This document shows positions 40,535-52,018 of a stretch of 64,000 nt of DNA, piece after piece. Source of the DNA: Falciphora oryzae. Lineage: Eukaryota > Ascomycota > Sordariomycetes > Magnaporthales > Magnaporthaceae. The position numbers were made by a program, and so were the translations under genes. Every line of letters begins with the position of its first letter. The stretch's first letter is position 1. Under the pieces are notes generated by a model that worked only from the letters and a program-made list of their open reading frames with translations, did no database searches and had not been told where the DNA came from. The DNA lies in the NCBI GenBank assembly GCA_000733355.1, contig JNVV01000004.1:1776785-1840784 (forward strand), given 5' to 3'.

Positions 40535-43284
40535 CTACTCGTCCGAGTCGTCTCCTGGCAGAACCACAGGGTTGATGCTATCCCAGACGCTGTTGATCCA
40601 TGAACTACAAAACAAAACCCAAGTTAGTGACATGAACCACCCCTGAAAGAGCCTGGTCTGTGTGCGGAGGGACCGCAGACTTACGCAGTCGTCTTGATGA
40701 GTCTAACGTCCTTCTTCTTCATAAACTTCAACAGCCGGCGCTTCGTCCGCTCGCGCTTGAACTCGGCCAGCACGTCGCCGCGGTATGCGATGCCGGGGAC
40801 GGAGACGGTCGTGACGACGATGCGCAGCGAGCCCGGCGCCCAGCTGACGGCATCCAGCTCGGCCAGGCGCAGGTGGAAGTTGATCGGGTCCTTGTAGACG
40901 CCCCAGTCAGGCGGCTTGACCTCGCTAAGGACCTGGTGCTCGAAGAAGTTGCCCTCGGACCCGTCGTCGACCTGGGCCGCATCCACCCAGTGCCAGTACT
41001 GCGTGATGTCGGCACCCGACGACCGCTCCGACGTCTTGACCACGCTGACGCGCCAGTCCACCTGCATCACCAGGTCGCCGCTGTAGCTGTCCACCGACGT
41101 GTAGCCGTCGTGGTATGTATCGTCCTGGTTCATCCGCATTACCGTAGTCGGCAAGCCCGCACTAAAGGGCTGGGGTGGTAGTGCCGGGAGATGCAGAGGC
41201 ACGGAGTTCTCTAGTCGTAACTTCTTGTTTGCCATGGCGGGGACGGCGTGCTCGTTTCGGCGCTCGAAATCCTCAACTACAGCCTGCGTGCGTCGGATGG
41301 CCTCCCTGTAGCTCTGTACCGCTTCCGATGGAGCGCCGTTCACGCTGGGTTGCGGCTCTGGTGGTGCCACCGGGCGCACAGGGGGTGCGGGGGGTACGGG
41401 AGGCACGGGAGGCTCGATCGGATTCAGGGCCATCCCCAGGAACCCTGGATCCTTGGGGGCTGGTGTCGACATCAAGGTCGGCACAGGTATTGGCAATGGC
41501 ATCTGCATTGGCGTTGGCGCGGGTGTGTGCGTGGTGGGCGCAGGCGCGGGCGCGGGTGCGGGCATGGGCGCGGGCGTCGATGTCGGAATCGGCATCGGCA
41601 TCAGCACCGGGAGCGGCACGGGGTTCGACTTGGTGGGCGTTCCTCTGGGTGTTTCATGCGGCTCCTTGCGCTTCTCCACGCGTGGCGCCTTTGGCGCGGC
41701 GCCTGGCGTATCTGCTGAGATCAAGGCGAAAGAAGGAGACGGCGCAAAGCTCGAGACCCGAGACTTCTTGCCCCCCGTGCCCGACGGCCTCCCTATGTTG
41801 CCAAAGCCGTTCTTGGACCGGAGCGCCTGCAGCTTGGGGTCGTGGTATAGGTCCGCGACCACCTTGGACAGCTGGAAGCCGAGCGGGTTCTCGGACTGGA
41901 TTTCGTGAAGCCGCTGCCGCACCCATTCGAGCGGGGTGACGTCGAGGCTGAACTTTTTGAGCTCGCCCAGCGTGGCCACAAGCCGGTGGATGGTGTCGTA
42001 GTTGATATAGGCAGCGTTAATGAACTGCTTCGCCACGAGCTGGTACGGGTTGATCTCGCCAAAGCGCTCCGGGCTCCCGCGCACGCCTAGAAACTCGAGG
42101 ATCGCCCGACCACGGTTCACCTGCCGGTTGGCGAGGAACTGCGCGTGCTTCTTGGACCGCTCGCCTTCGGCCTGCTTCGCCGCGGCTTGGGCGTGCGCCT
42201 CGTACTTGCCTTCCCAGATCGACAGGCTCTCTTCGATCTTGGGCACGAGCGGTGTCCATTTGGGGTCCCAGTAGGGGTCGTTCTCGTCGATCTTGCGAAC
42301 TGGCACGCCCACCATGATCTCGGGCGCGGTGTACACCTCGCCGTTGTGCTGGAGTGCCAATATGCTATGAGTGATCTCGGGAAGCGATGGGCTCTCGGCA
42401 TCACCGTGGCCGGTTCCCGCGTCGGACTCGTCCGCTCGAGGTGTGCCGGCGTCGGAGCCCGATGGCGATTTGGCGAACCGCCTGAGCGGGGTCTCCTTGG
42501 CGGGTGCCGACAGCTTCCCATCCGGCAAGGACCGGCGTGGCGGCTTGTCTTTGACGACGCCGTTAGTCTCCTCGTTCCCGGCGTCTGATGCTGGCCTGCT
42601 AGGCTTCCTCGAGGATGCGTTGACTGCCGTGAACCCGCCCGTCGACACCTCCTCGGCCTCCTCGACCGGTGCCTCGACTTGCCGTACGGGTGGGAGCTGA
42701 GATGCTGAGTTCGTGGTAGCAGTCCCGTGACTGGGTCCGCCGTTCTGGGCCTGACTTGTCCCGTCCCTGTTCTGCTCGGGTGCAGACGCCGGGTCTGGCC
42801 TCGTGCGGACAGGCACATCGGTGTCCATAGCCTCGCCCGCGGGTCTGGCATCAACGGCCCCACTTCTCGAACCCCCGCCGGCAGTGGTTCCGTTCACCCC
42901 CTTTGCGAGCTCGCTGCCGTCCTCATCAGCCGCGTTCGCCGCAGCGGCGGCCATGGTAGCCGCCCATACCGCCTTCCTGTGCTTGTCCTCCGAATCCCAG
43001 GTATTCTTCATTTCTCGGCGCTTAACCCCGTAATTACTCTCGATCTCCTTCACCCGGGTGTCATTTTGCACTCTCAGGTTGGAGATCTCGCGCATACGAC
43101 ACTGGAGCGAGTTGTACTCGTGCAGAAGCTCAACGTCCCTGGCCAGGAATGGCGCCTTCTCCTTCGCCTCGCGGTCGTTCAAGTCTTTTTGCTCGGCATG
43201 ACGTCCGAGTTCGACCTGCTCCTGGTGTCGGCGGAATATGGACACGAAGTCGTTCGGCACATCGCCGGCGTCTTCAGTCGACAT
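40535..43284 (-). CDS. Large uncharacterised fungal protein, coiled-coil N-terminus and conserved C-terminal domain
   Basis: Two minus-strand exons, join(40535..40604, 40685..43284), give 889 residues; the small last exon (23 codons, SWINSVWDSINPVVL plus an acidic end) follows a GTAAGT...TTTGTAG intron. The start is the Met in ACCACCATGTCG. Residues about 10-110 are a charged coiled coil (RRHQEQVELGRHAEQ, RDVELLHEYNSLQCRMREI). A long Ser/Pro-rich linker follows, then a conserved middle domain (NDPYWDPKWTPLVPKIE to RSKNGFGNIGRPSG, about 345-515), a Pro/Met/Ala low-complexity stretch (about 545-620) and a conserved C-terminal domain (MQVDWRVSVVKTSERS, YWHWVDAAQVDDG, YRGDVLAEFKRERTKRRLLKFM). The same architecture exists across Pezizomycotina, from memory, without a firm function. 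No membrane helix or signal peptide is seen; a nuclear or cytosolic place is likely. Confidence 0.82.
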
Positions 43285-46200
43285 GGTGGTTGATATAAAC
43301 ACTCGGACTCGCACCGGACGTTACACCTCAAGACCGCGACGGTCGATTATGGCAGACGGCCAGAGGCATCAAGGGTGACGTTGCCTCGTGCCTGGCCGCG
43401 GGTCTTGATCCAGAGCCCTCCTGAATGTAGACGGGACGCTGTCCCTCCTCCCACAACGCGAGATGCACTGGGAGCCCACGCTTTGCAAGCTGATAAAAGA
43501 TCCCCTGGAGAACCCAACGGAAAACACTATTAGTTTCTGGGCAATGAGATAAACGGACAGACGCGCTCAGAGAACGGCCCGCACTCAATCGATCGACGCC
43601 GTGATCACGCGCCTTCACAGTCGCGTGCTCTTCACCAGTCGAGATCCGTGCGCTGAGTGAATTGGATAACAGCCCCGGCCATGGATGTGGGAACGGGACG
43701 TCAAGCAAGAACGAAACGCTCTGCAAGTAGCCGACGGGAGTGGGAGCGACAATAGACTGTGTGTGAATGGATATCAAACGCGGCAATGAGGTAATGGAAA
43801 GTCCGTGGCAGAGATAATGCGGCGAGCTTCGCGACTATCTAGAAAAACACGCTTGCGCTTGGACTGGGCGTGTTTGGTTGACGGCAGGTGCAACGGTGGT
43901 AGAAGTGCATGCATGGAGGAAGTGCAGGGAGGAGCAGGGGTAGGGACAAGATAGAATTGGAGTGACGTTGGATCCATCAATGTATCGGATTTGGAGAGGT
44001 GTGGAAGGGGGTGGAATAATTGCGACAAAGGAAAAAAAAAAAAAATTCAGATGGAGAAGGGAGAAAAAGAAAAAAAAAAAATTGGCAAAATAAAAAAGGT
44101 GATTGATGTTGCCAGATATAGGGAATCGATTGGGTAATGTCAGGGCCAGCAAATAGTTGCGCCATCGTGGATCCCAGGCGAGATTCTGACGATGTGTAAT
44201 AAGAGAATAAGAATAATCAAAAATCTTGATCCCCCCCTCGCGCGTCCTTGACATTGGCAGAGACCGGGCGCGGCGCTGATGGAGGGTGGCCGAAAAAAGA
44301 CGCTTGGGGCTATATCAATCGAGAGTCGGCAACGTACCACAAAATTTGCGCACGCTAGCTCCGGGCGGTGACCCAGCTCTTTCTCCGGGTAACCTTTCTT
44401 TTTTTTTCTCGTCCTCCGCAACTGGGGGAGGAGGAGGAACAAAGAGAGGGAAACAAAGGCCCCCCCGTTGTGCTGTGCTGACGGGACTTCGCTTCGGATG
44501 CGATGCCGCAGCTCGCGCGCGCGGTCGGGTGTCGGCGGAAACAAGTCGGCTTTGCTGTCGTATATTTTGGGGTATCCGGGTACGAGGGAGGCGACTATAT
44601 GGTGTGGCCTGTCCTCCTCCTCGCGTGCGCGCGTGTGCAAGGTCGCAACAATCGATCCGCTATTGGGCTGTGTGGGCTTTGTTGCTGACGTTGACCTCGC
44701 TCCGAGTCGGATTTGGCGTCCGAGCCTGGGCCGCCTGTGGTGGTCTCGCAGTTTTGCGCGCCGGGATTGCTGTCAAGGTTCTTTCTCCAAATATTGTGTC
44801 GCAATCGTCGTCGGGTCGTGCAGGCACCAGCTGGCCACAAAATTTGTGTTTGTCTGCGGAGAGAGTTGGTAGGGTTTTGAGTTTTCGTTTCCCTTCCTTC
44901 TTGCACGTCCATTCGATTTTCTTTTCTTTTGTTTTCCCGCTGCCGTTGGAAGGGCTGAGCTGTTGGGACGGTCACAGGAAAAGGAAAACGAGCGAGTGTC
45001 GCAGGGATAAGAAGAGGCGGGCGGGCAAGGAGGCGAAATTATTGATTAAGCTTAGGGATTATAATATCCCAGAAAAACAAATGGGAAGGCGCCCCGCCAG
45101 GACGTCGGACGTTTTGCTGCTGCACGTTCGACCTGTCCTGGCTACCTGTCTCAAAAGAGTTGAGGATTTCGGCGCGCCTCTCCCAAGCACCCCCTTTCGT
45201 TCTTTTTCGGGCTTGGTCTCGGGCCTGGGCTAGACTGAGCTTGGCAAGGGATGCGGGTCAAAATAACAGGCTGCTCCGTGCGAGCCAGCTAAGGCGCGCA
45301 CAATGGCTATCTGTCCGTTCTGTCTAGCTCCATGTGGCTTTTTTTTTGTTTGTGATCAACTTGGGTGATTGTCGCCGGGCGGGTAAAAGGCACCGTGTAG
45401 GGACGGACACACAATGTGCTTGTTATTCCCTACGCGAATCTACCTTTCATGCACCATTCAATGGCTTGATATTTCGTCAGCAACCAACCGCATCGGGTGG
45501 CACGCAAAAGACCCTCGCATATTCCATCCACCCCAGTCGCCCTGCAGCACTGGTCGGTCTTGGTGCATGGAGTCGCAGCTGGAAGCAAGGTGAGGAAGGT
45601 GGTGGCGCCCCCAGCCAGGAGTTTGTCTCCCTTGGGCAACCCGCTGGTCCCACGTGAAGTATATCGATTCTCGGCAAGATTTCAAGGCGGTATCACATAG
45701 CATCAAAGTAAACCTAGACGATACGTCAAGCCTGAGGTTTTGCAGCGACAATCAGATGTGGCGTGAGAGGAGAGGAGGGTGCATAAATGCTCGGCCGGCT
45801 GGAGATCACAAGGCCCGTTATTCCAGGATATCCCCACGTCTCAGGGAGAGCGAGGACCTAACAGCCAACACCACGAGAGGGGCCACTCGGCCTCACATTC
45901 TGCTAGGCTAGTAGCCCCGACTTCCCCATCCACTCGAGTCCAAGTAAAATACGACCGACCGCCCACCACGTCCGGTGCACTGTGCCGCTGTTGGTTCGAC
46001 TAAAAAGTGCGTCTTGGCTCTGGAGAGATTGGGAATCGATACCGAAGCAAGTGACCAGACCCATCAGCAGCAAGGATTCGACTGGGGGGCTTATTAGACC
46101 CACACTGGGGAATCGAGTCAGCCAGCCCGGATTGGAAGCTCAATAGTCGCGCCGAGATATTTTTGCGCCGCCTGAAGCAGTACTCAATTTTGCCGCCAAG

Positions 46201-46915
46201 GCCAACAACAGGCCGACCACCACAGGATAAGAATCCCGGCCTTCCCACGCTAGATGGCAGGGCTGCAGATGCCTTTGAGTGAGGAAATATGCCCTCTTTC
46301 CTTCGTGCTACGTCGGCCGGCGCACACCGTTGGCCCGCTGAAGCCCGGTGGAAGGACGACGTGGGGGTTGTTGCACCACGCGTGCGCAAAGCCATCCTTG
46401 TCAGCTCACCGTGAGAATAAACACGAGATGCTATTCGGCAGGGGACATGTTCCACGAGTGCATTTCTGTGCGACAAAGGTATTAGATTTCTATAATGCTA
46501 TACAACTACCACTATTCGGAATTCCCGGTATTTCCAACCGAAGACTAGCGTGCACAAATATCCAGCAAGCCAGATCCTCTCCTACTAGGGCGCCGTCTCG
46601 CCCTGGGTCATACAGTGAAGGAAGAATTAGTAAAGAGAGAACGGGGAAACCCAGTAAAGGAGAGAAGCGACTAAGCCAACGCCTGAACCCATAGCTCCGT
46701 CCATGCATATCCTGCTAGGAGAGTTTTGCTCATATTTTTTTTCATGGCCTTCTGATATCCGAGGGCACACTTGCGTGATATAACCGCCGGGTCCGTAACA
46801 CGGAACCCGGACCTGAGCGAAGGGCCGAGAAAGAGGAAATCTCTACACGACCCGACCCCGCGCCAGGCATATGAAGTGAAGGAGAAAAACAGAGTAGAAA
46901 CAACAACTCCCAAGT
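43285..46915. other. 3.6 kb intergenic, no gene seen
   Basis: The stretch separates the 5' end of the large coiled-coil gene from the 3' end of CHS7, both on the minus strand. It has A- and T-runs (44026-44045, 44068-44081, 44396-44407), short open frames without domains, and a long purine-rich part near 45000. It is probably promoter and leader of the coiled-coil gene. An imperfect hairpin, CCGGGTCCGT...ACGGAACCCGG, lies at about 46788-46812. Confidence 0.45.
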
Positions 46916-48093
46916 TTAGTACTTGGAGTAGGAGCGGCCAGGCGAGTTGGAGTAGGGGTGGTCGTAGCCGCTTGACTGGGCATATGGGTCGTCGTTGTAG
47001 ATGGTGCCTCTCCGCTCCTCCTCGGGAAGAAGATCCTTAACCTCCCAGTTGTTCATCCTAGTTCCAACCGAGAATTCCAGGTCTTCCTTGGTGATGGAGT
47101 CCCAGTACTATAGCGAGCACGATATGTCAGCGAGTGTTCCGCAGGTGAGCGACAAGGGCGGAAATCGAGAATAAGAAACGTACCTTGTAAACCATCATAA
47201 CACCAAGCAGGTTGCACGTTGTCGCAAAGAACAGTCCGTCCATGTAATGGCTGACTGCTTCGCAAAGCGACGCGCTGAAGGCGTACAGAATCACCTGGCC
47301 AATGACGACAAAGAAGACGCCAAAGGCAATGTCGCCCAGGGGCCAGCGGTCCTGCAGCGTCCTAACCACCAGCATGATCTGCAGCACAACGTAAACGAAG
47401 AGCTGGACGGCGTTGAGCAGGTACAGCACGACGAACAGGCCGATCGTGTTGGTGGGGCCCAGGCCGGCCCAGCCCTTGAATGTCGCCAGGGAGACGAGGA
47501 AGGTGATGGCGAAAGCGGCGAGCGAGCAGAGGCGCATCATCCACAGCGACAGCGGCGTGCCATCCTCGTACAGCTGGAAACCGACGAACCCGTTGATAAG
47601 CAGACATGTTATCAGAGTCGACGAGAGCCCGTTCTGGATCGCGACGAAGTACGGGTATGGGGCCGATCCGGGAGGGATGACACCGGCGTCGACGCAGAGC
47701 GATAGGAACGTGAGGAGCATGTAAAGGTAGAAGAAGTTCAAGATCTCCTTCCGGCCTGCGGGGATCATAACGAGCCAAGGTTAGTTATGGCCACTCTCGA
47801 TAGGTATCAGGGAAGAAGCGAGGAGTCGAGGGGCTCGTGAGATGCCACGTACCAACGGCGGTGAATTTTCCCCTGACATGCAGCACCATCACGACCGTCA
47901 TGCAGAGCGCGACAATGTGCATGGCGCTGGTCGCTCCCTGGAAAATGATGGTGTTTGCCAGCTCGATGCTGCGGGCGTAGCAGTTGGGCTCAATCCCGAC
48001 CCTCTGGTTGATCGCGTTGATCGGCCCAACTGATGCACACAACGGCAGCGGCGCCGTGTGGCATAGCTCCGTGAAGTCTCCAAAGCCCGACAT
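46916..48093 (-). CDS. CHS7: Chitin synthase export chaperone Chs7
   Basis: Three minus-strand exons, join(46916..47107, 47184..47755, 47853..48093), give 334 residues, the usual length. Donors are GTACGT twice; phases 1 and 0 agree; joins restore [13 protein letters not shown] and [20 protein letters not shown]. The N-terminus [19 protein letters not shown] and the motif [17 protein letters not shown] are characteristic. Seven membrane helices follow, with conserved loops [29 protein letters not shown] and [16 protein letters not shown]. The hydrophilic tail ([17 protein letters not shown]) is cytosolic. Chs7 sits in the ER membrane and is needed for folding and exit of class IV-type chitin synthase (Chs3 in yeast), so it serves cell-wall chitin synthesis. 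Confidence 0.95.
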
Positions 48094-50530
48094 GTTGTCG
48101 TCGGCCCGCGTCGTCGGCCGCGGGCTCGTTCAATCGATGGTGTCGCGATGGTCTTCGGCCGACCAGCTCGTTCGTTCGGTCGGTGTGGAGAAAATGATCC
48201 GCGCGGGGGCCTCCCTGGAACGATTGTCGGGAACGATTGTCGATGAGGGCGAGGAAGGGCCTGTTGGACAGCGCGATTGTCGACAGCTCAATTAAGAGTG
48301 TCCTGGCAGCGAGAGTCGGCGACGGTGAGCAGCGCGATGCTTCGGTTGACTTCTGCGTGGTCGTCGAGCGCAAAACGACGTCGATACCGACGAAGGGACG
48401 TGGTTCGGGCAGAGAGCGAGGAGGAGCCCGGCCGGCAAAACAATACGACGGAGCAGATGGGTCCCTTCTCGTAAAGGGGAATTTAATTTCTGGGCACCAG
48501 CGAGGCAGCGGAAGCGAACAGTCGTGTGGGGATCGTTTCGTGGAAATGACCACAAAGAAAAAAAACACAATCGCTTCGAGGAAAGATCTTCGTACGACAC
48601 AAGGACACTTTTCTGCAGACCAAAAAAAAAAAAAAAAAAAAAAAAAGTAAACGAGAGTCGTTCTCTTCAGAGGCAAAAGAGGGGGAGCGAACGTGTGCCG
48701 CAAGCAGAAACAAGGCCACGATCGAAGGTGGACTACCTGGTCGGCTGGCCGAGTGACGGGATGTCGCAGCGGCAGGAAAACAGGGCAAACGGCTGGACAG
48801 GGCCGGCGTTGCTGGGGTAAAGGGAGGAGGAAACGGGCTGGTTTCGAGTCGATTGTGCCTGGACTCAAGCTTGGCCGCGCACCCGTGCTGCGCCTGACTC
48901 CCGCTCTGAACTCAATGGCGCCCAATTGGCAGCCCCTCCGGACCTCCACCTCATGTTTTTTTGTCCGATTTTCAGCCAGGCCCGTGCAGCGCAGCGTCAG
49001 CCGTCGCCAAAAACAGACGGCGCATTAAGCCTAATACGAGCTAGCGCCATGCAGAGGAGATTTTTCTGCTGCCGGCAGAAGCTAGAAGCACCACCTGAAG
49101 TGACGATGCGATCCAACAAGCCGCCTGTTCGATGTCCGATTCGATGTTTCGAGCTGCCTTCCTGGGATGAGATCCCATCTGATCTGATACGGCCCGTCCA
49201 AGGTGCGACGGAGAACAAAGGGAATGCCGGTTCGGCTGAACAAGGTAGGCAACGTCGTCCCTGCATAAAAGGGAGGATGCGCGGTTTTTCGTCCCTTTCT
49301 TCACTATCGGCTGCGTCATTCACTATGCCCGAAACCTCGGCTGGTAGGCTCCCTTTTTGTCCCATCGAGAGTTCTAGCCAGTTGTCGAAGCCACGTCTGG
49401 CTCAGCTTTGTCTTTGTCGCTGGTCTGGCCCGACCCGTACCACCCATCACAAACTCGCCCCGCCCCAATCCTTGAAGCTCGGCGCAGAGGCGGAGAGATG
49501 AAGAACGGCTGCCCGAAGTCGACGCGAGCATGCGTGTGCCGGCCAGGTATCGATGACCAACACCCTCGAACTCGTGCAAAAAGCCGTTGAGCGCGCCTCA
49601 GTTGGGTCCGCCTGGCCGCCACCAGCGGACGAGTCGCAGCCCGCTCCTCCTCCAGCACGCTATCCTGCGTCGCGCTGAAACCTCTCTGGACCTGATCTTG
49701 GAACAGCCATGTGCAAGTGCGGTTTCTGGGTGCCTGACGCGACCATCAGTCATCAGTCAGCTCCCCTACACACCGGGTGAGCTTTGATACCGACACGTGA
49801 CTATGCTTCGTGCGGTTGTTTGCTTCCGGTCGAATGGCATTTGGTTCGTTCCGAAGCCCGCAGCGGTTTGGTCGTGAAAGTAGCTTTCCATATCGGGCAC
49901 CCCACCGCCTCACCCAGGTCAACACGCCGTCGTTCGCTCAAGGCGGCGGCGGCCCCAGGCTTGGCATTGCCAATCATTTTTTGCGCCTCTCTGGCCCACC
50001 AAGCCGGGGTGTCCATTCGCACCCACGGCTCCCCTCGGGGGCGCCCCCGGCGTGGTCCTGCATGGTCGGCGGGCTGCAAAATTGTAGCGCGTTTACCGAT
50101 TTGTCAATTTCCCATAATGCTTTGCGGCTTCAATGGATTTGTGGCTCTTATTCAGCGCCCGCCTGTCAACCCCCATCACCGCTCCGGCGAGCGAATAGCG
50201 TATGACTTGTTGTAACGATGCAGCCATCCTGCTCTCCTCCAGAAAACCTCGGGCGTCCTTTTTACTCCCGTCCTCCGCCCACATAGACTCCGATTTCCTT
50301 CTTGGCCGACATTTAGTGGAGTTGGACCTCCAACCTCGCAGCACACGTCCAAGAGTTTGTTTCCAACTTCTCAGAGCCTCGTTGTGGAGCACTGCAACAA
50401 GGTCGGTTCTTGATGCCAAAAGCTGACTCCTCGAGTGGTTATCCTGGGGGTCCCCTTGTCCTGAGCTATTGCTGTGCAACCGAATAATATTGATCCCCTT
50501 CCGTCAGATTTGTTCCCTGGGATAACTCTC
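48094..50530. other. 2.4 kb divergent region, no gene seen
   Basis: CHS7 is read leftward and the aquaporin rightward from this stretch. It contains an A25 run (48622-48646) and long open but domain-free frames on both strands between 48.9 and 50.2 kb. It probably contains both promoters. Confidence 0.5.
48622..48646. repeat. A25 homopolymer
   Basis: Twenty-five consecutive A about 530 bases upstream of the CHS7 start (a T-run on the CHS7 strand). Confidence 0.8.
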
Positions 50531-52018
50531 ATGGATACACCAACCTCGCACAGTCCTCCCATGGACTCACCCCTAGCCAGGCCCATGAGCCGCAAGGTGT
50601 CAGTCGCCGCGTTCGATGGCTCGTTTGCGCCTCTAGGCCGCCCGGCACAACACAGTCCTCTCCCTTGGTATACTAACCGCGAGTACTTTCTTGCATCTTG
50701 GCTGGACATCTCTATATGGAAAGCCGCGGTACGTTCTTTCAGCCCTCAAGTCCTATATACTTCCCACAACTCTAAACCCAGACGAACAAGGCCAGGTCCA
50801 TGTTTTTTTTTTTTTTTCCTTCGAAGAAACCACCGACTCTGCGCTCTAGATCTCACGTCACTTGTATCTTTTCTTCTCGATCAAGACAACTCCAGGTGAT
50901 CGGCTTTGTTCTAATTGTTACACTTTTGGACATTCAGATACTTGAGCTAGTCGGTACAACTTGCCAGGTCTTCATATCAGGGCAGTTTACTGCGACGGTC
51001 ATCAGCTATGACACACCACAGATAGGCGGATACGTCGGTATCTTCAATATCTTTCTGATATCTACCTTCATCTATGCAACCGCAGCCGGATCTGGAGGAC
51101 ACCTCAACCAGGTCATCACGTTCTCAGCTATACTCGCGGGGATCTGTCCCCTGGCCAGAGGTTTGTTTTATGATATCTTTCAAACTCATTGATCTGCCTG
51201 TTGTCTTGACAGATAGAGGTCCTAACCTGTCGCGGCCTAGGGACTTTGTATATGATTTCCCAGACCATCGGCTCCGGGATTGCTGGAGGGCTTCTGCTGG
51301 GAGTATGGGGTCATGAACGCTCAGTCAAGTAAGATAAAACAGACCCCCAGACCTTCAGTCTTCTGACCGTTAAGCCTTGGCTTTGGGAACCTTGTTGGAG
51401 CCTGTTTCATAATTCCAAACTTTGCCTCTTGATATTGGACTATCATTACTCACCTCTTGTCTTTATGACGCAGGAACTTCGGAGGGGGCTGTTTTCTTGA
51501 CCCGACCCACGTCACCTACGGCCAGGCATTCCTCAACGAGTTCTTCAGCTCCTTCGTCCTACTCTTTCTTGCCTATGGCGTCGGCCTGGACCCGCGGCAG
51601 GCCGCCCTTTTCGGGCCTCGGCTGGGTCCCCTGCTGGTTGGTGTCTCCCTTGGTATTGTCACCTTTGCTACCAGTGGGATGGCCCCTGGATACGCGGGTG
51701 CGCAGATCAACCCGGCGAGGTGTTTCGCGTATGGTATTGCGAGAGGTGACTTGTCTGGTTCGTTGGAGTGCCCCCTTGACCCCGTCATCCTCACCTTGAC
51801 ACTTTCCTTGTCATCAGTCATTGCAAGAATTCAGTCTGCGCAACAAAAAATGGAGCATGATATCTGACACGCATAGTTATCACTGTATAGACCAGTGGAT
51901 CTGGTGGTTTGGACCGGCAGCCGCCGCCGTTATGATCGGAGTTCTGTACAACCTGGTACCACCACACCATGCAGACTCAGAGGAAAACACGACCGTGCCA
52001 TCGCCGCTCCCCAAGTAA
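50531..52018 (+). CDS. Aquaporin-like channel (MIP family) with NQV in place of the first NPA
   Basis: Five exons, join(50531..50728, 50938..51160, 51241..51328, 51474..51745, 51891..52018), give 302 residues. All introns are GT...AG and in phase; joins restore PLAR/GTLYMISQTIGSG and GIAR/DQWIWWFGP. Exon 2 could also start at 50896, adding 14 in-frame codons. The N-terminal 60 residues are cytosolic and Ser/Pro-rich. Six membrane helices are visible. The first pore loop reads SGGHLNQVITF (NQV at residues 123-125), the second GAQINPARCFA (intact NPA). The Gly-rich EF.SSF..LFLAYGVGLDPRQAALFGP loop fits fungal aquaporin-like proteins of the non-orthodox group. Water, glycerol or another small solute may be carried; the NPA change makes the selectivity uncertain. 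Confidence 0.85.

Noticed and set aside
44286..45233. 315-codon plus-strand frame
   Set aside because: No domain, odd Phe/Arg/Gly composition with homopolymer runs, and no conserved-looking segment; it is likely a chance frame in GC-rich DNA.
47990..48949. 319-codon minus-strand frame upstream of CHS7
   Set aside because: It overlaps CHS7 exon 1 in another frame and contains Phe runs from an A25 tract; a shadow frame.
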